Origin: Streptomyces misionensis
GTDB lineage: Bacteria; Actinomycetota; Actinomycetes; Streptomycetales; Streptomycetaceae
Assembly: GCF_900104815.1 (NCBI RefSeq)
Contig: NZ_FNTD01000004.1
Span: forward strand, 6,509,001 to 6,573,000
Length of the DNA stretch: 64,000 nt
Reading direction: 5' to 3'
Shown: positions 60,231 through 64,000 of the stretch, in pieces
How positions within the stretch are numbered: the first letter of the stretch is position 1
Layout of the letters: each line of letters opens with the position of its first letter
The notes under the pieces: generated by a model
Database searches by the model: none
What the model was told of the DNA's origin: nothing
The model's input: only the letters and a program-made list of their open reading frames with translations
Program-made: the position numbers and the translations under genes

Positions 60231-60668
60231 ATGGCCGAAGCACCCCTGACCGCGATCCGTTCCCTGCCCAGCTGGCTCCTCGGCCGCGCCGCCGCCCGGG
60301 GCCGTGCCCTGGTCGCCGACGCCCTCGCCGCGGAGGGCCTGAAGATGTGGCATCACGTGGTGCTCTCCGCCGTCCGCGACCTCGCGCCCGTCGCCCAGGC
60401 CGACCTCGCCCGGGGCATCGCCCTCGACCCCAAAGACCTCGTCGGCATCCTCAACGACCTACAGGACGCCGGTCTCGTCGTCCGCGCCCCCGACGCCCGC
60501 GACCGCCGCAAGAACGCCGTCTCCCTCACCGACCGGGGCGACCGGCTCCTCGCGCGCTGCGAACACGCCGCGCGCGCCGCGAACGACGAACTGCTCGCCC
60601 CGCTGACCGCGGCCGAACGCGACCGCTTCATGGACCTGCTGACCCGGATCTCCGGCACGGACCAGTGA
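60231..60668 (+). CDS. MarR-family transcriptional regulator
   Basis: 145 residues. The winged helix is APVAQADLARGIALDPKDLVGILNDLQDAGLVVRAPDARDRRKNAVSLTDRG, with flanking dimerisation helices. ATG 60231 is chosen over ATG 60192 because the MarR-type inverted repeat lies between the two and homologous proteins I recall begin at EAPLTAIRSLPS. It probably controls itself and the divergent quinone oxidoreductase. Confidence 0.87.
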   Translation: MAEAPLTAIRSLPSWLLGRAAARGRALVADALAAEGLKMWHHVVLSAVRDLAPVAQADLARGIALDPKDLVGILNDLQDAGLVVRAPDARDRRKNAVSLTDRGDRLLARCEHAARAANDELLAPLTAAERDRFMDLLTRISGTDQ

Positions 60669-60820
60669 CCGGGCGGGGCCGGTGGACGACATCGGTAGGC
60701 CCGCAGGCCGGCGTTACGCCGTTACCTGCGCGCGGCGCCCGGTCCGGGCGGACCGGCTCACGGGCGTGGCCGAGCGATGCGGGCCGTGCGGTCGGCCGCG
60801 CAGGGGGGCGGGCCGGGCGA

Positions 60821-61669
60821 TCAGCCGTGCACGGCACCCTGCGGCAGGGCGATCCGGTCCTCGCCCGCGTACACGTTCATCGAGGTGCCGCGCAGGAAAC
60901 CGACGAGCGTCAGACCGGTCTCCGCGGCCAGGTCCACCGCAAGTGAGGACGGCGCGGAGACGGCGGCCAGCACCGGTATGCCGGCCATCACCGCCTTCTG
61001 TGCCAGCTCGAACGAGGCCCGCCCGGAGACCAGCAGCACCGTCCGGGACAGCGGCAGCTCGCCGCTCTGCAGCGCGCGCCCCACCAGCTTGTCGACCGCG
61101 TTGTGCCGGCCCACGTCCTCCTTGACGTCCAGGAGCTCGCCGTCCTCGGTGAACAGGGCGGCGGCGTGCAGTCCCCCGGTCCGGTCGAACACCCGCTGAG
61201 CCGCCCGCAGCCGGTCGGGCAGCTCCGCCAGCAGTTCGGTGGTGACACGGAGGCGGGGGCTGTCGGCGATCGGCCAGCGGGTGGTCGTACGGACCGCGTC
61301 CAGACTGGCCTTGCCGCACAGGCCGCACGAGGAGGAGGTGTAGACGTTGCGCTCCAGACCGAAGTCGGGGAGGGTGACGCCCGGCGCGGTCTTCACGTCG
61401 ACCACGTTGTAGGTGTTCGAACCGTCCGCGGTCGCGCCCGCGCAGTAGACGATGTTCAGCAGATCGGACGCGGAAGCCAGGACGCCCTCGCTCACCAGGA
61501 AGCCCGCCGCCAGCGCGAAGTCGTCGCCGGGAGTGCGCATGGTGATCGCGAGCGGCTTGCCGTTCAGCCGGATCTCCAGGGGTTCCTCGGCGACGAGCGT
61601 GTCCGGCCGCGTGGAGACCGCTCCGTCCCGGATGCGGAGTACCTTGCGTCGGTCCGTGACTCGTCCCAT
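60821..61669 (-). CDS. fdhD: formate dehydrogenase accessory sulfurtransferase FdhD
   Basis: 282 residues. The catalytic CxxC is in SSCGLCGKAS, with RTPGDDFALAAGFLVSEG, FDRTGGLHAAALF and DVGRHNAVDKLVG as FdhD landmarks. FdhD passes sulfur from IscS to the molybdenum cofactor of formate dehydrogenase, which is not in this window. ATG 61669 is used; a longer frame goes to 61744 without a ribosome site. Confidence 0.93.
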   Translation of the reverse strand: MGRVTDRRKVLRIRDGAVSTRPDTLVAEEPLEIRLNGKPLAITMRTPGDDFALAAGFLVSEGVLASASDLLNIVYCAGATADGSNTYNVVDVKTAPGVTLPDFGLERNVYTSSSCGLCGKASLDAVRTTTRWPIADSPRLRVTTELLAELPDRLRAAQRVFDRTGGLHAAALFTEDGELLDVKEDVGRHNAVDKLVGRALQSGELPLSRTVLLVSGRASFELAQKAVMAGIPVLAAVSAPSSLAVDLAAETGLTLVGFLRGTSMNVYAGEDRIALPQGAVHG

Positions 61670-61972
61670 GTCCTGATCAGTCCCGGTTCTCTGTGTGCCG
61701 GCGGCCGAAACGGCCCTTCCTGCGGTGACAGCCGTGGCCACCACGCCGGCGGGGCGAGGCGGCCTTCACGATCTCATTGTCCTGCACATGGACGACCGTG
61801 CCCGGGGGCCACCGCGCGATCCGTGCACCGCGACCCCTGCCCGGACCCCGTGGAGCTGCGCGGAGCCGACAAATCACCTGCCCGATTCCTGTGGCTTCAC
61901 GTGCCGTTGTACCCGCGAGTCACTGGACAGACTGTGACTCCCGCTACCCACGGCAACGAGGGGGACCCCGTC
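61670..61972. other. 303-bp intergenic region upstream of the KASIII gene
   Basis: Between divergent fdhD and KASIII genes. It holds one clear inverted repeat near the right end and no convincing gene. The left part was also read in the minus direction without finding a regulator. Confidence 0.5.
61917..61940. promoter_or_regulatory. GAGTCAC-N10-GTGACTC inverted repeat
   Basis: Perfect 7-bp arms (61917-61923, 61934-61940) with a 10-nt spacer, ending 32 nt before the KASIII ATG; size and symmetry suit a dimeric repressor of the TetR or GntR type. Confidence 0.5.
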
Positions 61973-62920
61973 ATGCACGGCTCGCGCATCGCCGCCATCG
62001 GCCACTACCAGCCCGCCAGGGTGCTCACCAACGACGACCTGGCCGGCATGGTCGACACCGACGACGCGTGGATCCGCACCCGGGTGGGCATCCGCACCCG
62101 CCACATCGCCGGCCCCGACGAGCCGGTGGACGAGCTGGCCGCGCACGCCGCCGCCAAGGCCCTGGCCGCCGCCGGACTCGCCCCCGCCGACATCGACCTG
62201 GTGCTGGTCGCCACCTCCACCGCGATCGATCGGTCCCCGAACACCGCGGCCCGGGTCGCCGCCCGGCTCGGCATCCCGAGCCCCGCCGCCATGGACGTCA
62301 ACGTGGTGTGCGCCGGGTTCACCCACGCCCTGGCCACCGCCGACCACACCGTCCGCGCCGGCGCCGCCATCCGCGCCCTGGTGATCGGCGCCGAGAAGAT
62401 GTCCGACGTCACCGACTGGACCGACCGCAGCACCTGCGTCCTCGTCGGCGACGGGGCCGGAGCCGCGGTGGTGGAGGCGTGCGCGCCGGGGGAGGAGCCG
62501 GGGATCGCCCCCGTGCTGTGGGGATCGGTGCCCGAGATGGGTCGCATGGTGCGGATCGAGGGGACGCCGCCGCGGTTCGCGCAGGAGGGGCAGAGCGTCT
62601 ACCGCTGGGCCACCACCCAGCTGCCCGCCATCGCCCGCCGTACCTGCGAGCGGGCCGGGATCGCCCCCGAGGACCTCGCCGGCGTCGTCCTCCACCAGGC
62701 CAACCTGCGCATCATCGAACCGCTCGCCGAGAAGCTGGGCGCCGCCAACGCGGTGATCGCCCGCGACGTCACCGAGTCCGGCAACACCTCCGCCGCCAGC
62801 ATCCCCCTCGCCTTCTCCAAGCTCGTCGAGCAGGGCGCGCTGGTGAGCGGGGACCCGGTGCTGCTCTTCGGCTTCGGCGGGAACCTGTCGTACGCCGGTC
62901 AGGTCGTTCGCTGCCCGTGA
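61973..62920 (+). CDS. beta-ketoacyl-ACP synthase III (FabH-like)
   Basis: 315 residues. The catalytic Cys is in NVVCAGF, His in VLHQANLRI and Asn in SGNTSAASIP, the KASIII triad; WIRTRVGIRTRHIA is the typical FabH N-terminal segment. It should condense acyl-CoA with malonyl-ACP, or act as a KASIII-like acyltransferase. No other fatty-acid-synthesis genes are adjacent, so this is probably an accessory copy, perhaps for a secondary metabolite or branched-chain starter. GGGG lies about 9 nt before the ATG. Confidence 0.9.
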   Translation: MHGSRIAAIGHYQPARVLTNDDLAGMVDTDDAWIRTRVGIRTRHIAGPDEPVDELAAHAAAKALAAAGLAPADIDLVLVATSTAIDRSPNTAARVAARLGIPSPAAMDVNVVCAGFTHALATADHTVRAGAAIRALVIGAEKMSDVTDWTDRSTCVLVGDGAGAAVVEACAPGEEPGIAPVLWGSVPEMGRMVRIEGTPPRFAQEGQSVYRWATTQLPAIARRTCERAGIAPEDLAGVVLHQANLRIIEPLAEKLGAANAVIARDVTESGNTSAASIPLAFSKLVEQGALVSGDPVLLFGFGGNLSYAGQVVRCP

Positions 62921-63122
62921 GGCGCGCCGCGGGAACGCGGGAGCCCACGGCGCCCGTGCCGGGGCAGCGCCCTGACTCACCGTGCACGGCGTCTCGCAAT
63001 CCGTATGTGGCCGCCGCCCTACCCCCTGCGGCCCGAATACGCAGGTGAAACGCACTCCGAAACCTTGGTATTGTTGTCCATGTCGCCGCGAGGGAAGCCC
63101 CTCGCAAGGCGGCAGACACCTG

Positions 63123-63210
63123 GTCCGGGTGGCGGAATGGCAGACGCGCTAGCTTGAGGTGCTAGTGCCCTTTATCGGGCGTGGGGGTTCAAGTCCCCCC
63201 TCGGACACCA
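63123..63210 (+). tRNA. tRNA-Leu (GAG)
   Basis: Cloverleaf with 7-bp acceptor stem (GTCCGGG/CTCGGAC), class II long variable arm (GTGCCCTTTATCGGGC), anticodon loop TTGAGGT with anticodon GAG at 63156-63158, T-loop GTTCAAGTC and encoded ACCA at the 3' end. It reads CTC and CTT leucine codons. Confidence 0.95.
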
Positions 63211-63214
63211 GCTG

Positions 63215-63237
63215 AGACCCCTGCTGATCAGGGGTCT
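63215..63237 (+). terminator. rho-independent-type terminator of tRNA-Leu
   Basis: Perfect 9-bp stem AGACCCCTG (63215-63223) and CAGGGGTCT (63229-63237) with a 5-nt loop and a T-rich tail, 4 nt after the tRNA. Confidence 0.8.
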
Positions 63238-63890
63238 TCTGCTTCCCGGGCTGTACTCCGGCCGACCGGTGACCAACATACCTGCCGGGGAGCGGTCTCC
63301 CTCGCGCGTCACACCGTGGTCAGCGGAACCTGGACGGTGTGGAGGCGGCCGTCGCCGAGGGGGAGCAGGCCGCGGCCGGGCTGGACGGTCTGGCCCGTCG
63401 AACCCCGCTGCGGCCGAACCCTGCCGGCCCGGCGATCCGTCGGCGTGGGTGCGCGGACGCGACTGGTGGTCGGTCGCCGCCCCGGCTCCAGCCCCCGACA
63501 CGTCGCGGAGCGCCCGGCTTCACCGCCAGGAACGCGCAGTTGGCTGGAAAGTGACGCTGTCTGTTGGGATCGGTTCTACGAATGAGGCCCACCTGATGGT
63601 GATTTGACGTTATGTCAGTCCGATTCCCAGCCCTGCCGATGCAAGCCGACAGGCTGACGGGTCAGGCAAGTCCCCTATCACACACGGACGTTCCGTCGAT
63701 CGGTTCGCGACGAACTCTGGTTGGCGGCCGACTAAGCCGCCAGTCAGATTTTCTGGCGCTCCAGTGTGGCTAGCATGAGCAGGTACCCGGTCGGAAGATC
63801 GTCGTCCTCTTGGCGCCCCCCTTTCCGGCCCGCGGCCGCCGTGCGTCGGCGGCCCGTTTCTCCTGATCTCTTGGACCGAGGGACCGCGGA
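63238..63890. other. 653-bp region without a supported gene downstream of tRNA-Leu
   Basis: Frames on both strands were read and none has convincing codon usage or a family match. The last ~100 bp has a TAGCAT hexamer at 63770-63775 as a possible -10 box for the final gene. No second copy of the tRNA 3' end and no integrase were found, so no integrated element is supported. Confidence 0.5.
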
Positions 63891-64000
63891 ATGTCACTGC
63901 CTGCACCGCTCAGTCAGCAACGGCCGACGAAGGCGCCGCGCACCTCGCCGGCCGTGCCCCTGGCCGTGCTGGTGCTCGGCGCGGCGGCCGGCGGCGTGGC
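63891..64000 (+). CDS. partial membrane or secreted protein (5' end only)
   Basis: ATG 63891 opens SLPAPLSQQRPTKAPRTSPAVPL followed by AVLVLGAAAGGVA, a basic then hydrophobic N-terminus cut by the window edge. GAGGGACC lies about 11 nt upstream. It could be a signal peptide or a first transmembrane helix; nothing more can be said. Confidence 0.45.
   Translation, partial: MSLPAPLSQQRPTKAPRTSPAVPLAVLVLGAAAGGV

Noticed and set aside
63172..63501. Minus-strand open frame ending in CPRGDLNPHAR
   Set aside because: This ending is the well-known false protein read from the antisense of a tRNA gene; it overlaps tRNA-Leu.
63181..63585. Plus-strand open frame overlapping tRNA-Leu
   Set aside because: It begins in the tRNA and has no homologue-like features.
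63123..63890. Integrative element at tRNA-Leu
   Set aside because: No integrase gene and no second copy of the tRNA 3' end in the window.
63610..63906. Minus-strand 98-codon open frame
   Set aside because: No ribosome site, no hydrophobic pattern, and Pro/Arg/Gly-rich composition; probably not coding.

Overview
The window looks like a Streptomyces (or close relative) chromosome. GC content is very high, third codon positions are almost all G or C, genes overlap by GTGA or ATGA, many starts are GTG (one TTG), and the content is typical of the genus: a ten-gene gas vesicle cluster in the order known from S. coelicolor, F420-dependent oxidoreductase, secreted xylanase and chitosanase, a SpoIIE-type phosphatase, DUF5753 and MmyB-type regulators. 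All assignments come from reading the sequence; no database search was run. No phage, IS element, integrase, CRISPR array or rRNA was seen. One tRNA, Leu(GAG), lies near the right end.

Layout. 2-5050: end of an MFS transporter carrying three carboxypeptidase-regulatory repeats, a PAS-GAF-SpoIIE-HATPase signalling protein, and a methyltransferase. 5178-6784: secreted GH11 xylanase with a CBM2 domain and a 545-bp upstream region carrying CGAAA-N-TTTCG boxes. 6785-12451: a tightly coupled four-peptidase operon (M55 D-aminopeptidase, M20, S9, S66 LD-carboxypeptidase) followed by a RimL-like acetyltransferase. 12492-17146: DUF5107/TPR protein, VOC protein, holin-like membrane protein, LLM oxidoreductase and a wrecked NDH-2 gene. 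17197-24593: transketolase, then gvpO-A-F-G-Y-Z-J-L-S-K, with seven of nine gvp junctions overlapping by 4 nt.

24600-33442: methyltransferase, PAP2/diacylglycerol-kinase fusion, histidine phosphatase, ABC-F protein, two truncated gene remnants, and stress-type genes (PfpI, DUF2795, pyruvate-oxidase-like enzyme). 33751-41822: cysteine-repeat surface protein, an aminotransferase-like protein lacking the PLP lysine coupled to an MBL-fold hydrolase, a second MBL hydrolase coupled to a DedA-like membrane protein, a resolvase-like small protein, a membrane phosphodiesterase, and OsmC. 41898-44878: two XRE-family regulators, pterin dehydratase and a methyltransferase. 45041-49644: kdpFABC preceded by an unrecognised 27-residue membrane peptide. 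49670-63210: mostly single enzyme genes with their own operators (PhyH, His-rich methyltransferase, SDR, GH75 chitosanase, ABM protein, AKR, acyl-CoA ligase, LysR/SBF transporter pair, quinone oxidoreductase/MarR pair, FdhD, KASIII), ending with tRNA-Leu and the start of an unidentified membrane or secreted protein.

Main points of interest: the M55-M20-S9-S66-GNAT neighbourhood, which combines two activities known from microcin C immunity with D-peptide hydrolysis; the aminotransferase-like pseudoenzyme/MBL pair; the opposite-charge tails of GvpY and GvpZ; the unnamed peptide and helically phased direct repeats in front of kdpFABC; and at least three genes decayed behind intact start signals. 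Several clear inverted repeats are good candidate operators.
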